60,156 bases of DNA from SVEL01 sp045126475. GTDB lineage: Bacteria; Bacillota; Clostridia; Lachnospirales; Lachnospiraceae. Shown here piece after piece: positions 1 through 8,276 of this stretch. Both the position numbers and the translations under genes were made by a program. Numbering within the stretch: position 1 is the first letter of the stretch; every line of letters starts with the position of its first letter. The stretch is taken from the NCBI GenBank assembly GCA_045126475.1, contig JBGVOL010000013.1, positions 1 through 60,156 of the forward strand, written 5' to 3'. The notes beneath the pieces were generated by a model, which searched no databases, was not told where the DNA came from, and saw only the letters and a program-made list of their open reading frames with translations.

Positions 1-975
1 GTCGCATGGAGATAATGCATATCCTGCTCTTGCAAGCAAATCCCTTGACTCATCAAGATTAAGTTTTGCACCTATACAGAGACAAAGTGCTGTGAGCTTC
101 TGCGGATGGTAGTCCGGGTTATTCTTAATCTTAGAAAAGACCTTCTTATCAACAATTGCCCTCTTCCATACTTCAGCATTTTCCATCTTTTTATCCTGAA
201 TCAGGTACATAAGATACTGGGAGAACGTATCAGAAATGTGCTTCATCCGCTCCTCCAATTTGCTCTCATGCTGCTCTTCAAAATCGAAAAACTGTATCTC
301 GCAGCTCTCATTCGCAAAACCAGTTGCCAGACACTTATCTTCCACAGGTTCTTCTAATTTGCATGCCCGAGGCTTAAAGCTTCTCTTCTCCACCATCTGC
401 GCATTGGACAAATAAACACAATATTCTTCCTCACGCTTTTCCCTGACGTAATTGCAGTCTATGTACTCCTCCAAATCCGGATAAATTTTCTCTCCAAGCG
501 CAGTCGTTTTATTATCAAAGACTACCAGATATATAAGCATATCATTTCCAAGAAGAAATGCATTAATCTCATCTACTGCAATCCTCATTCCCTCTTCCTT
601 CGGATAACCGAATCCTCCGGTTGATATAAGCGGAAATGCAATTGATTTAATATGATTCTCCTTTGCAATCCGTAGGCTCTTTCTATAGCAGGAACGGAGC
701 TTTTCTTCTTCACCTTTAGCGCCTCCCATATAAAGAGGACTTACTGCATGAATGATATACTTAGCCTGTAAGTTGAATCCCGGAGTGATAAATGCATCAC
801 CTTCCGGCACGAATCCGATTTTTTCAACTCTGTACTTTAGAAGTTCATCATAGCCTGCTGCCTTGTATACTGCACTGTCGCAGCCGGTGCCAACGGTAGC
901 GTGATCATTTGCGGTGTTTACAATTGCTTCTGTATTCATTTTTGTAATGTCATTACGGACTATCTTAAATGGCAT
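1..975 (-). CDS. Macro-domain ADP-ribose-binding/hydrolase protein (3' end outside window)
   Basis: Macro domains bind or hydrolyse ADP-ribose and its protein conjugates. The reading frame is open for 325 codons and runs off the left edge, so the C-terminus is missing. The N-terminus reads MPFKIVRNDITKMNTEAIVN, followed by the TAND element and, near residue 120, the phosphate-binding loop STGGFGYP, both diagnostic of macro domains. After residue about 230 there is a second, helical region (SQYLMYLI, LFSKIKNNPDYHPQK, LDESRDLLARAGYALS) that I recall as a recurrent C-terminal domain of clostridial macro proteins. I chose the ATG at 975 because GAGGACGG lies just upstream; it overlaps the EAL gene by 11 bp, so the two are probably co-translated. 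The enzymatic direction (ADP-ribose release or Appr-1''-p processing) cannot be decided. Confidence 0.88.
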   Translation of the reverse strand, partial: MPFKIVRNDITKMNTEAIVNTANDHATVGTGCDSAVYKAAGYDELLKYRVEKIGFVPEGDAFITPGFNLQAKYIIHAVSPLYMGGAKGEEEKLRSCYRKSLRIAKENHIKSIAFPLISTGGFGYPKEEGMRIAVDEINAFLLGNDMLIYLVVFDNKTTALGEKIYPDLEEYIDCNYVREKREEEYCVYLSNAQMVEKRSFKPRACKLEEPVEDKCLATGFANESCEIQFFDFEEQHESKLEERMKHISDTFSQYLMYLIQDKKMENAEVWKRAIVDKKVFSKIKNNPDYHPQKLTALCLCIGAKLNLDESRDLLARAGYALSPCD

Positions 976-2992
976 CACTACCGTCCTCCTCTGCAAATTT
1001 CACTTCGAATTCCTCCACCGGCATCGGTTTTGCAAAATAGTATCCCTGAATGAGATCGCACTCTTTTTCAGCCAGAAAATCCACCTGCTCCCTGGTCTCT
1101 ATTCCCTCTGCCACTATGCGCATATTCAGTTTCTTGGCAAGGTCGATTATATCACTGACTATCACTTTTCCTTTTCCTTCTCCGTCATTACCTCTGAAGA
1201 ATTGTGCATCCAGCTTTACAATATCTATTGGTAACTCTTTTAAGGAATTTAATGAAGAATAACCTGCACCAAAATCATCCATGGATACAGAGAAACCATA
1301 ACTCTTCATCTTATTTACTATGCCAATAAGAGTTTCTTTGTCATCAAAGAATGCACTCTCTGTCAATTCAAGTTCAATAACTTCGTGTGGAACCTTGTAT
1401 GTATCTACAATCTCACATATGTGTTCCGCCAGATCTTCTCTTGTAAAATGAGCTCTCGACACATTTACGGAGATAGGCACGATACTTTTCCCCTCTGCAA
1501 TCCATCCGGCCTGCATCTTTGCCACTTCTGCAATCATATAATCATCCAGCTTTGTTATAAAACCGTTTTTTTCAAATATCGGAATAAACTTATATGGTGC
1601 AATTAATCCTTCCGTAGGATGAACCCATCTTACCAATGCCTCTGCTGCCGCAATCTTCTCATTATCAACAGAATACTTTGGCTGGAGATACACTTTGTAC
1701 TCATGGTTAAGTAAAGCTCTCTCCATATCATTTTCCACTTTTCTCTCCCAGAGAAGTTCCTCCTTCATCTGCTTTGTAAAGAAGCTCACCCTCTCATTAT
1801 GCGAATCTTCAATCTTGGCCCTTGCTATAGTCGCCCTGTTATAACTCTCTGACGGCTCCATGGTTTCACCGTCAAGAATATGAATTCCCGCCTTAAAGTA
1901 AAGTTTAATACCCGCTCTTTTCTCGGCCATTAAATCTAATAATTTTTCAACTCTCTCCACTAACTGTTCTTCACTGACATAACAGAGCAAAATTCCGAAG
2001 TCACACATTTCATGTCTTGCAAATGTTTCTTTCTTTGTAATATTTTTTCGGATTACATCATAAAAATCACTGACAAGTCTGCTTCCTTCCTTGTCTCCGT
2101 AACATGAACAATAACTTCTGAACTTTTCCATCCGAATATGAACCATGGCAGCATTTACAGATTTACGCCTGTACTTTCTCATTTTCTTCGATGCTTCCCC
2201 AAGGAAATAATACCAGTTATTACCGCCGGTCTCCTTATCCGCATAATATAATTTCAAAAGTCTTCTCTGACTTCTGACAAATCTTACAATCATAAAAATA
2301 AGGAAAACTAAGTATATGAAACATATTAAAATCATACCTACAAATACCGGTTCCACAAGAATTATATCCTGTACCGTTATATGAATTCTTAATGTAACAT
2401 ATGTAACCGTACCGTCATCATTGTTAAATCCATAATAACAGGTCTGCTGGAATACAGAAATATTCATAACTTCATTAACACTTGCAGCTTCACCAAGACT
2501 ATCTGAGTATTCAATTGACTTAATCATTGATTCCTGTATAAATGCCAAATCTGCGGATGCAAATCTTTCAAAATATGAGTTATCACTGGTATCCAGATAA
2601 ATATTGAATTCATCTGTCTCATCGTACTCTTCAATATACTGATAGTATTCCTTAGCATCGGTCTTTAAGTCAGATATCTCTTCACCAATTTTATAAATAA
2701 CATTGTCACCATCCATAACCGTTACACCTGTCACATCATTTACCACATTTGAATAATTGGTAAATGCCTCGTCCAGAGCAGATTTATCCTGTATATTTAT
2801 GTCCTTAATCTGACTGTAGAAGCCATATGCCCACTTGTAGCCCTGACTTATCTTGCCTCTTGTCATATTGTCACTGATAGCTCCGGCAATAAGTGTCATT
2901 GCCACACCGACAATAAAAACAACAATTAACAGAATAATTATAAGTGGATACACGTGTGTTTTTTTCAGTTTCTCTGAATTGTACTTTTTCAT
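965..2992 (-). CDS. Membrane-anchored EAL-domain c-di-GMP phosphodiesterase with degenerate GGDEF domain
   Basis: Predicted to hydrolyse cyclic di-GMP to pGpG at the inner face of the membrane. Residues about 13-37 and 220-245 are transmembrane and bracket an acidic extracytoplasmic sensor region. A GGDEF-like domain follows (about 270-400) with MCDFG in place of the catalytic GGDEF, so it is probably not a cyclase. The EAL domain (about 430-665) keeps the residues expected for activity: EALVRW, NVSRAHF, ELTES, DDFGAGYSS, VKLD, AEGIET and QGYYFAKP. I chose the ATG at 2992 because AGGAGG precedes it at good spacing; an upstream extension has no ribosome site. The stop overlaps the macro-domain start. 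With flagellar, chemotaxis and Tad genes nearby it fits a motility/attachment switch, which is inference. Confidence 0.93.
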   Translation of the reverse strand: MKKYNSEKLKKTHVYPLIIILLIVVFIVGVAMTLIAGAISDNMTRGKISQGYKWAYGFYSQIKDINIQDKSALDEAFTNYSNVVNDVTGVTVMDGDNVIYKIGEEISDLKTDAKEYYQYIEEYDETDEFNIYLDTSDNSYFERFASADLAFIQESMIKSIEYSDSLGEAASVNEVMNISVFQQTCYYGFNNDDGTVTYVTLRIHITVQDIILVEPVFVGMILICFIYLVFLIFMIVRFVRSQRRLLKLYYADKETGGNNWYYFLGEASKKMRKYRRKSVNAAMVHIRMEKFRSYCSCYGDKEGSRLVSDFYDVIRKNITKKETFARHEMCDFGILLCYVSEEQLVERVEKLLDLMAEKRAGIKLYFKAGIHILDGETMEPSESYNRATIARAKIEDSHNERVSFFTKQMKEELLWERKVENDMERALLNHEYKVYLQPKYSVDNEKIAAAEALVRWVHPTEGLIAPYKFIPIFEKNGFITKLDDYMIAEVAKMQAGWIAEGKSIVPISVNVSRAHFTREDLAEHICEIVDTYKVPHEVIELELTESAFFDDKETLIGIVNKMKSYGFSVSMDDFGAGYSSLNSLKELPIDIVKLDAQFFRGNDGEGKGKVIVSDIIDLAKKLNMRIVAEGIETREQVDFLAEKECDLIQGYYFAKPMPVEEFEVKFAEEDGSDAI

Positions 2993-3036
2993 ATTTTTGC
3001 AACCTCCTGCTTTCGTAACCCCATATTTATCAGTAG

Positions 3037-3213
3037 CTAACCCAAAAAATCGCGCACTAAGAAGCGTATAAACTCCTTGCATTTTCCACATCCGGTTCCA
3101 AATCTAAGAATCTTTTCCACTTCTTCATAGGATGATGCACCATTCTTAATAGCGTCCTCAATCATTCCATAGGTAACGTTCTTACAATTACATGCTTTTT
3201 TGTCTCTCTTCAT
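3037..3213 (-). CDS. BFD-like [2Fe-2S]-binding small protein
   Basis: A 58-residue protein with the BFD (bacterioferritin-associated ferredoxin) pattern: an N-terminal CNC pair, the helix-turn-helix-like VTYGMIEDAIKNGASSYEEV, and CGKC near residue 42. The four cysteines are expected to ligate one [2Fe-2S] cluster. Proteins of this type act as small electron carriers or as cluster domains beside oxidoreductases or nitrogenase accessory proteins; no partner is visible here. The ATG at 3213 was chosen because GGGGGAAT precedes it. It lies 44 bp upstream of the EAL gene on the same strand and could be in the same transcript. Confidence 0.75.
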   Translation of the reverse strand: MKRDKKACNCKNVTYGMIEDAIKNGASSYEEVEKILRFGTGCGKCKEFIRFLVRDFLG

Positions 3214-3236
3214 AAATTCCCCCAATATAATAAATA

Positions 3237-3773
3237 CTATAAAAACAGCTTGATGACATCTTTTGCCCACGAAAAACAGGTCGGTACAATCGTATCAAGT
3301 GACTCCTTAACAGCAATAACATCCTGCGAAGTCAGTTCTCCGATTTTTTCAAACACACTTCCGACAGCCTTAGTATCACCTATGGCAATCATTGCCCTTG
3401 CATTGTCACCAAGCGCAAAATATTTTCCAATAGCTAAAGCCCCGACAGAAAAATCACCGATTGCTATTGCACCAATGGAAATAATTCCCAAGCTGATAGC
3501 TCCCACGGCAAATACTCCAATAGAAAAACATCCTGCTGAAAGAATACCCAATGCAAACAGCCCGGCAGAAAGCAATCCAATTGAAAACAGTCCCAATGAT
3601 AACAGTCCTATGGACAACATTCCAAGGGACACTATCCCTTTCGCTTTTAAGCCGACTGCAATAACTCCGCGGGCATTTAAACCAACAGCAACAAAGCCCC
3701 TTGCATTTCTGCCAATATGCCACAATGGCATACCCAATACCGTTCTTTCACTCTTCCTTTCGCCTAATGTCAT
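3237..3773 (-). CDS. Hydrophobic glycine pentad-repeat (solenoid-like) protein, function unknown
   Basis: A 178-residue protein of which about 100 central residues obey a strict five-residue period, Gly-hydrophobic-hydrophobic-Ser/Ala-hydrophobic (GLLSL, GLFSI, GLLSA, GLFAL, GILSA, GCFSI, GVFAV, GAISL, GIISI and so on). The entry to the repeat is RNARGFVAVG and ARGVIAVG. There is no signal peptide. The C-terminal 45 residues are ordinary (VFEKIGELTSQDVIAVKES). The five-residue period recalls pentapeptide-repeat beta-helices, but the consensus is not theirs, and both faces would be hydrophobic, suggesting a membrane-embedded or oligomeric helix. The start at 3773 follows GGAGGACG. The gene ends 24 bp before the BFD-like start. 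I do not recognise a function. Confidence 0.8.
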   Translation of the reverse strand: MTLGERKSERTVLGMPLWHIGRNARGFVAVGLNARGVIAVGLKAKGIVSLGMLSIGLLSLGLFSIGLLSAGLFALGILSAGCFSIGVFAVGAISLGIISIGAIAIGDFSVGALAIGKYFALGDNARAMIAIGDTKAVGSVFEKIGELTSQDVIAVKESLDTIVPTCFSWAKDVIKLFL

Positions 3774-3930
3774 AGTACGTCCTCCAATCTGAACATTTTG
3801 TTCGTATAAATGATACCTGTTTAATATCTGAAAGACCACCAACATGGGCGTTCTAAATGTAAACTACAGGTTGCGTTGCTTATTTTAAATCTGTTATACT
3901 ATTTTATCACACCACTACTTAAAATCCAAC

Positions 3931-3953
3931 AAAAAAGGAGGCTTATCGCCTCC
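3931..3953 (-). terminator. Rho-independent terminator of the XRE-ABC operon
   Basis: Read on the - strand: stem GGAGGC, loop GATAA, stem GCCTCC, then TTTTTT. It lies about 60 bp beyond the permease stop codon and directly after a longer palindrome (3954-3994). Confidence 0.85.
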
Positions 3954-3994
3954 ATATCGACTAATCTAAAATACGATTTTAGATTAGTCGATAT
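3954..3994. repeat. Perfect 19-bp inverted repeat abutting a terminator
   Basis: Arms 3954-3972 and 3976-3994 are perfect complements with a 3-nt loop. It has no T-tract of its own and sits immediately upstream, in transcript order, of the terminator at 3931-3953. It could stabilise the 3' end of the ABC transporter mRNA or block 3' exonucleases. Confidence 0.75.
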
Positions 3995-4010
3995 ATTAAG
4001 TCCCCAATAA

Positions 4011-5606
4011 TCAAAATTTATATTCTACGCTGTTTTTTATATTTAATACATATAAAACAACCGTAACCAAAGCTAACACAACCGCGGTCACCGCGCGGAC
4101 AACATTTACGGCACCTGTTCCCAACAATACTATGCAGGCTATAGGCACCACACCTGTAATGATTCCCACAAGCATTGTCACAAGTGTAGATGCGCTCTGT
4201 TTTACCACACGGACCTCGTTGTCCCAGTTAAGGACAGGAAATGCAAGGTTTATCCGTATTCCCACTACTGCCATAAAAAACAGATACAGTGCCGGAATTA
4301 CTGCTATCCAAAAATACGTTGCCAAATCAGGCTCCACCGTAAGACATGCGAATACTACTGATATGACATAAAACGGTGCTGCCACTGTGAGATTTGCCAT
4401 TATCTTGCTAAGATATACCTTTCCGCTTTTAACAGGGAGCGTCTGTATCTGCCAGAAAGTCTTTCCCTCCATTGATATTGAGCATGAAGTCATACTTGTG
4501 ATAGACATAAGCAACGCAATCAGAAACGGAAGTGCACTTTTAACTACATTTCCAAAATCAGGAATACCCTTGAGTTCTCCCATTCTGTCAGCACCTACAA
4601 AGAAGACCGCTGCTGTGGCCAGTACCGCCATCACATATCCCACAATCGTATTTGTAACATATATGCCTGAAGCAAAGTAACGCTTAAGTTCCCTTCTCCA
4701 AAGTGTTTTTAATACGCCGCTTGAATCCATCTTTCCAATCCGGTAATTATTCTTTGTGGTAACTGCATTTAACTTCATACAAATAGATTGAAAATGTTTC
4801 TGAAGAATAGCCACAAAAACTCCGAATACAGCAAGAGGTACTAACAAAACCACTGCCATACAGCTCCACTGTCCGTATACAGCCTTGTCAAACCACAGCG
4901 CAGGCGGGTAGATTTTTCCTATCTGCTCTTCCATTATCTTCGCCATATTCTTAAACATGTCCTCTGTAAAGCCCTCACCGTTGTTTGACATTAACATACT
5001 GCCTGCCATTACAACGACAATCAAAATAACCATCAACACAGCCTGAACAATGCTCTTGTGCTTTACCCTGACACTGACTGCTGTTATGGCAGCCCCAAGT
5101 ATTGAGGCAATGGTAAGGGGAAGAAGTGGTGCAAACAGCATGCCTACCAGAAACATAACATAAAATGATATTACCGGTTTTTCAAGTACACCGTAAACTG
5201 CCACCGCCGGAATCATTACAAGCATTGCCATCAAAAGGTTTGTCACGTACATTGACAAAAATCTGCTGATAACTATGGATGATTTTGACACCGGAAATGA
5301 TATGAGAAGCTCGTATCCCTTCATTGAAAAGATAATGCTTCCTGCCTTAAAAAATGTAAACAGCAATATAAGAAGACTCACAACTGTATATACATACATG
5401 GGAATAATATTTCCCATGCCGGTCTTAACAAGGGCGTAGGACATTGCCCCTGCGTAACCTCCAACCATAAATATCACCAGTACCCACACTGCTGCCAGTG
5501 CGATGTACCTCTTTCTCTTGCCGCTGTCCTTTGTATATCGAAATTCGTTTAAACCAAACAGATTAACCGTCTGAAGCTTTAACAGCCTAAGAACCTGTCT
5601 AATCAT
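4011..5606 (-). CDS. ABC-2 type transporter permease
   Basis: A 531-residue polytopic membrane protein with roughly a dozen hydrophobic segments and a soluble stretch around residues 210-290. It starts eight bases before the stop codon of the preceding ABC ATPase, and its ribosome site GGAGGTG lies inside that gene, so the two are translationally coupled halves of one transporter. Permeases of this size paired with an EcsA/YtrB-like ATPase are exporters of uncertain substrate (peptide, lipid or antibiotic). The motif GYELLISFPVSKSSI near residue 105 is typical of the large ABC-2 permeases in Firmicutes. No periplasmic binding protein is present, which argues for export. The substrate is unknown. 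Confidence 0.85.
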   Translation of the reverse strand: MIRQVLRLLKLQTVNLFGLNEFRYTKDSGKRKRYIALAAVWVLVIFMVGGYAGAMSYALVKTGMGNIIPMYVYTVVSLLILLFTFFKAGSIIFSMKGYELLISFPVSKSSIVISRFLSMYVTNLLMAMLVMIPAVAVYGVLEKPVISFYVMFLVGMLFAPLLPLTIASILGAAITAVSVRVKHKSIVQAVLMVILIVVVMAGSMLMSNNGEGFTEDMFKNMAKIMEEQIGKIYPPALWFDKAVYGQWSCMAVVLLVPLAVFGVFVAILQKHFQSICMKLNAVTTKNNYRIGKMDSSGVLKTLWRRELKRYFASGIYVTNTIVGYVMAVLATAAVFFVGADRMGELKGIPDFGNVVKSALPFLIALLMSITSMTSCSISMEGKTFWQIQTLPVKSGKVYLSKIMANLTVAAPFYVISVVFACLTVEPDLATYFWIAVIPALYLFFMAVVGIRINLAFPVLNWDNEVRVVKQSASTLVTMLVGIITGVVPIACIVLLGTGAVNVVRAVTAVVLALVTVVLYVLNIKNSVEYKF

Positions 5607-6312
5607 TCTCGGTCACCTCCATAAATACTTCCTCTAAGGAAGCTCCTGCCGTGATTTCCTCAGTAGTACCCGTTGCAATTATTTTTCCCATTCTGATTAT
5701 AGCCACCTTATTGCAAAGCTTTTCTGCCACATCAAGAACATGGGTTGAGAAAAATATGGCACTGCCTTCACTGCAAAGTTCATGCATTTTATTCTTAAGA
5801 GTCAGCGCCGCCTTTGGGTCAAGTCCCACAAAAGGCTCATCGAGAATCAGAAGCTTAGGCTTGTGAATAAGTGCACCGATAATGGCTAACTTCTGCTTCA
5901 TTCCGTGAGAATATGATGATATTAAATCGCCAAGTGAAGACGTGATTTCAAATGCATCTGCCTCCTTTTTTATCCTTTCCTGACGCTCCTTTGCCGACAC
6001 ATGAAAAATATCAGCAATAAAATTAAGATACTGTATGCCTGTAAGATATTCATATAAATCAGGATTATCAGGTATGTAGGCAAGCATCTCCTTGCATTTT
6101 AACGGGTGATCCTTAACCGAAATGCCATCCACCAGTATTTCTCCCTCATCATAATCATGTATTCCCACGATACACTTTATGGTTGTGGTTTTTCCCGCAC
6201 CATTATGACCGATAAATCCGAAGATATCACCGGGCATTACATGAATGTTTACATTGTCTGCTGCCTTCTTTCCGCCCTTATATATTTTTGTAAGATTTTT
6301 AATCTGAAGCAT
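5599..6312 (-). CDS. ABC transporter ATP-binding protein
   Basis: A 237-residue ATPase of the exporter type. Walker A is GHNGAGKTTT (residues about 35-44), the signature region is SYSHGMKQKLAI, Walker B is LLILDEPF and the switch histidine is in FFSTHVLD. The signature begins SHGMK in place of the usual SGGQ, a change seen in this ABC-2 subclass. The start follows AGGAGGACAAT. The gene lies 11 bp downstream of the XRE regulator and overlaps the permease by 8 bp, giving a regulator-ATPase-permease operon. It powers the neighbouring permease. Confidence 0.93.
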   Translation of the reverse strand: MLQIKNLTKIYKGGKKAADNVNIHVMPGDIFGFIGHNGAGKTTTIKCIVGIHDYDEGEILVDGISVKDHPLKCKEMLAYIPDNPDLYEYLTGIQYLNFIADIFHVSAKERQERIKKEADAFEITSSLGDLISSYSHGMKQKLAIIGALIHKPKLLILDEPFVGLDPKAALTLKNKMHELCSEGSAIFFSTHVLDVAEKLCNKVAIIRMGKIIATGTTEEITAGASLEEVFMEVTEND

Positions 6313-6323
6313 ATTGTCCTCCT

Positions 6324-7448
6324 TTACATTCTGCTTTTTTCGTCCTCGAAATTTTTCTTAATTTTCTTATATTCTTCCATATCCTTCAACGGCTCAAATA
6401 CCGGATTGTCAAGTTCCGAGATGGCACTGTTCATGACAAGTTTCTTATCCCTCACCATCTGTGAACCAAGCTCAAGCTCCTCAAAACATTTATCAAGATT
6501 TGTAAAATAACTGTCACCGTGAAGTATCTGTGGTCTTTTTAGCATATCAACCACGATTTTTTCATAAGATTTTAACCTGTTTAATGCTTCACCCGTATTC
6601 CCCCGGACACACATAAACGCTGCCACCTGATACTGGTATATAGCCACAACATTATGTAAAAGACTTCCAAGCTCATATATCTCAATAAGCCTGTCTATCC
6701 GTTCAATTGTTGTGAGACACACTTCGCTGTCATTCATGTGTATGCCTATGTACTGTACTGCCTCACCTATGAGCTCCATCAGATGAAGATACATACTCAT
6801 CTGTGTATACTGATCAGCCTTTTCCGCATCCCCCTTCATCATGTATGCCTGAATAAGCAGGCTGTCACTCTGACTTAACATCTTGTAAGGATTTATAAGT
6901 TCCTCAAGCTCATCGATAGCTCTCTCAGGCCTTCCCATCTGCACATTTATACATGCTCTCATAACCGCCGCATCACTGCATATACCTGTGTTTTTGCAGT
7001 TATCCGTAATATGATTGCACAGGCTTTCAATTTTATTTAGAATCTCCTGCCGCCTTTCCACACTGTCAGCCATCATGTAATGATTTATCCACAACACACA
7101 TACCTGTGAAAGAAATCTGTAGCAGGAATAATATTTCTTCACATATGCTTCGCTTCTTTCAAAGACCACCTCAAAGGGTTCCTCCGAGAATGCTTTTGAA
7201 AATTTCCTGTATATATCCTGTATCTGCTCTTTTGATAACTGAGGCTCATATCCTAACAGCCTGTCAACCGATACATCGAAATACGATGCCAAAACCGGAA
7301 GAAGTAAAATGTCCGGCATACTCTGACCGTTTTCCCACTTAGATACCGATGCTTTTGTCACACCGATAAAAGACGCCATCTCCTCCTGAGTTACGCCCTT
7401 CATCTTTCTAAGTTCCACAATGTTTGCTGCTATATTCAATGCATTCAT
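6324..7448 (-). CDS. XRE-family transcriptional regulator with C-terminal helical sensor region
   Basis: Residues about 8-62 form a canonical Cro/C1 helix-turn-helix (VELRKMKGVTQEEMASFIGV, KASVSKWENGQSMPD) followed by SYFDVSVDRLLGYEP. The remaining 300 residues are helical and rich in Tyr and Leu, resembling TPR-like ligand-sensing regions of large XRE regulators. I chose the ATG at 7448, 12 bases after AAAGGA; an in-frame ATG at 7469 has no ribosome site. It heads the operon with the ABC ATPase and permease and most likely controls them. Upstream is a divergent nitroreductase gene. Confidence 0.85.
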   Translation of the reverse strand: MNALNIAANIVELRKMKGVTQEEMASFIGVTKASVSKWENGQSMPDILLLPVLASYFDVSVDRLLGYEPQLSKEQIQDIYRKFSKAFSEEPFEVVFERSEAYVKKYYSCYRFLSQVCVLWINHYMMADSVERRQEILNKIESLCNHITDNCKNTGICSDAAVMRACINVQMGRPERAIDELEELINPYKMLSQSDSLLIQAYMMKGDAEKADQYTQMSMYLHLMELIGEAVQYIGIHMNDSEVCLTTIERIDRLIEIYELGSLLHNVVAIYQYQVAAFMCVRGNTGEALNRLKSYEKIVVDMLKRPQILHGDSYFTNLDKCFEELELGSQMVRDKKLVMNSAISELDNPVFEPLKDMEEYKKIKKNFEDEKSRM

Positions 7449-7497
7449 ATTATTTTCAATCCTTTCCATACACTGATTATAAACAAAATAATACCAT

Positions 7498-7513
7498 AAT
7501 TCTATGGAGAATT
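7498..7513. promoter_or_regulatory. Possible operator palindrome upstream of the XRE regulator
   Basis: AATTCT-ATGG-AGAATT is a perfect 6-bp inverted repeat with a 4-bp spacer, located between the regulator start and the divergent nitroreductase promoter. It could be an autoregulatory site; this rests on position and symmetry only. Confidence 0.3.
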
Positions 7514-7573
7514 GCGACACTTTTGGAAATAAAATCAACCAGTACGATACATATACTGTTTTTAATATAACCG

Positions 7574-7602
7574 TTGATAATCCCCGGACAATGTGCGATA
7601 AT
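7574..7602 (+). promoter_or_regulatory. SigA-type promoter of the nitroreductase gene
   Basis: TTGATA, 17-bp spacer, GATAAT. The -10 ends 45 bp before the start codon of the nitroreductase. Confidence 0.6.
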
Positions 7603-7647
7603 ACTTTCAAATTAATTTTGTCTAATAATTATTGAGGAGGTCTGTCC

Positions 7648-8190
7648 ATGGAAACCATAGAGAGAATCAAAACAAGAAGAAGCATCCGTAAATTTACGGA
7701 TAAACCCGTAGCAAGAGATGCAATGAACGAAATAATAAAAGCCGCATCATATGCTCCAAGCTGGAAGAACAGCCAGACTGTCAGATACATAGTTATTGAA
7801 TCCGAGGATTTAATAAATAAGATAGCCACCACTGCCACCTTAGGTTCTGAACACAACAGGGAACTTATCTCAGGCTGCAGAAGCCTTGTTGCCGCCGTGA
7901 CAATCTCAGGAAAATGCGGCTATAACCCTGACGGTACATTTACAACATCAAAAAAAGATAAATGGGAGGCTTTTGATGCGGGCATTGCCGTACAGACCTT
8001 CTGCCTCGCAGCGTCAGAGCTTGGTATCGGTTCAGTTATTCTTGGTATCTTCGATGAAGAAACCTTAGGAAATGTCCTTAACCTTCCCGAAGGACAGTAT
8101 GTGGCAGCACTTATAGCCACAGGATATCCTGATGTCAGCCCGACAGCGCCTGCCAGAAAGGGACTTGACGAGTTAGTTCAGTACATTTAG
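7648..8190 (+). CDS. Nitroreductase-family FMN oxidoreductase
   Basis: A 180-residue flavoprotein, typical length for the short nitroreductase class. The N-terminus IKTRRSIRKFTDKPV and the segment ASYAPSWKNSQTVRYIVI carry the FMN-phosphate and ribityl contacts of the family; EAFDAGIAVQTFCLAASELGI is the conserved central helix. Such enzymes reduce nitro compounds, flavins or enones with NAD(P)H. The start follows GAGGAGGTCTGTCC. It is transcribed away from the XRE-ABC operon from its own promoter and ends in a strong bidirectional terminator, so it is monocistronic. The physiological substrate cannot be predicted. Confidence 0.9.
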   Translation: METIERIKTRRSIRKFTDKPVARDAMNEIIKAASYAPSWKNSQTVRYIVIESEDLINKIATTATLGSEHNRELISGCRSLVAAVTISGKCGYNPDGTFTTSKKDKWEAFDAGIAVQTFCLAASELGIGSVILGIFDEETLGNVLNLPEGQYVAALIATGYPDVSPTAPARKGLDELVQYI

Positions 8191-8200
8191 CTTCAAACAA

Positions 8201-8252
8201 AAAACCGTATTTTTATTCTTTAACTTAAAAATAAGAATAAAAATACGGTTTT
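8201..8252. terminator. Bidirectional rho-independent terminator
   Basis: Perfect 20-bp arms at 8201-8220 and 8233-8252 with AAAA at the left end and TTTTT at the right end, between the convergent nitroreductase and chemotaxis genes. Confidence 0.92.
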
Positions 8253-8276
8253 TATTATATGAATAGAATAAATATC

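Noticed and set aside
3250..3792. 180-codon + strand open frame rich in Pro, Asn and Ser opposite the glycine-repeat gene
   Set aside because: It is the mirror image of the repeat protein; no ribosome site, and the - strand frame has one and a better protein pattern.
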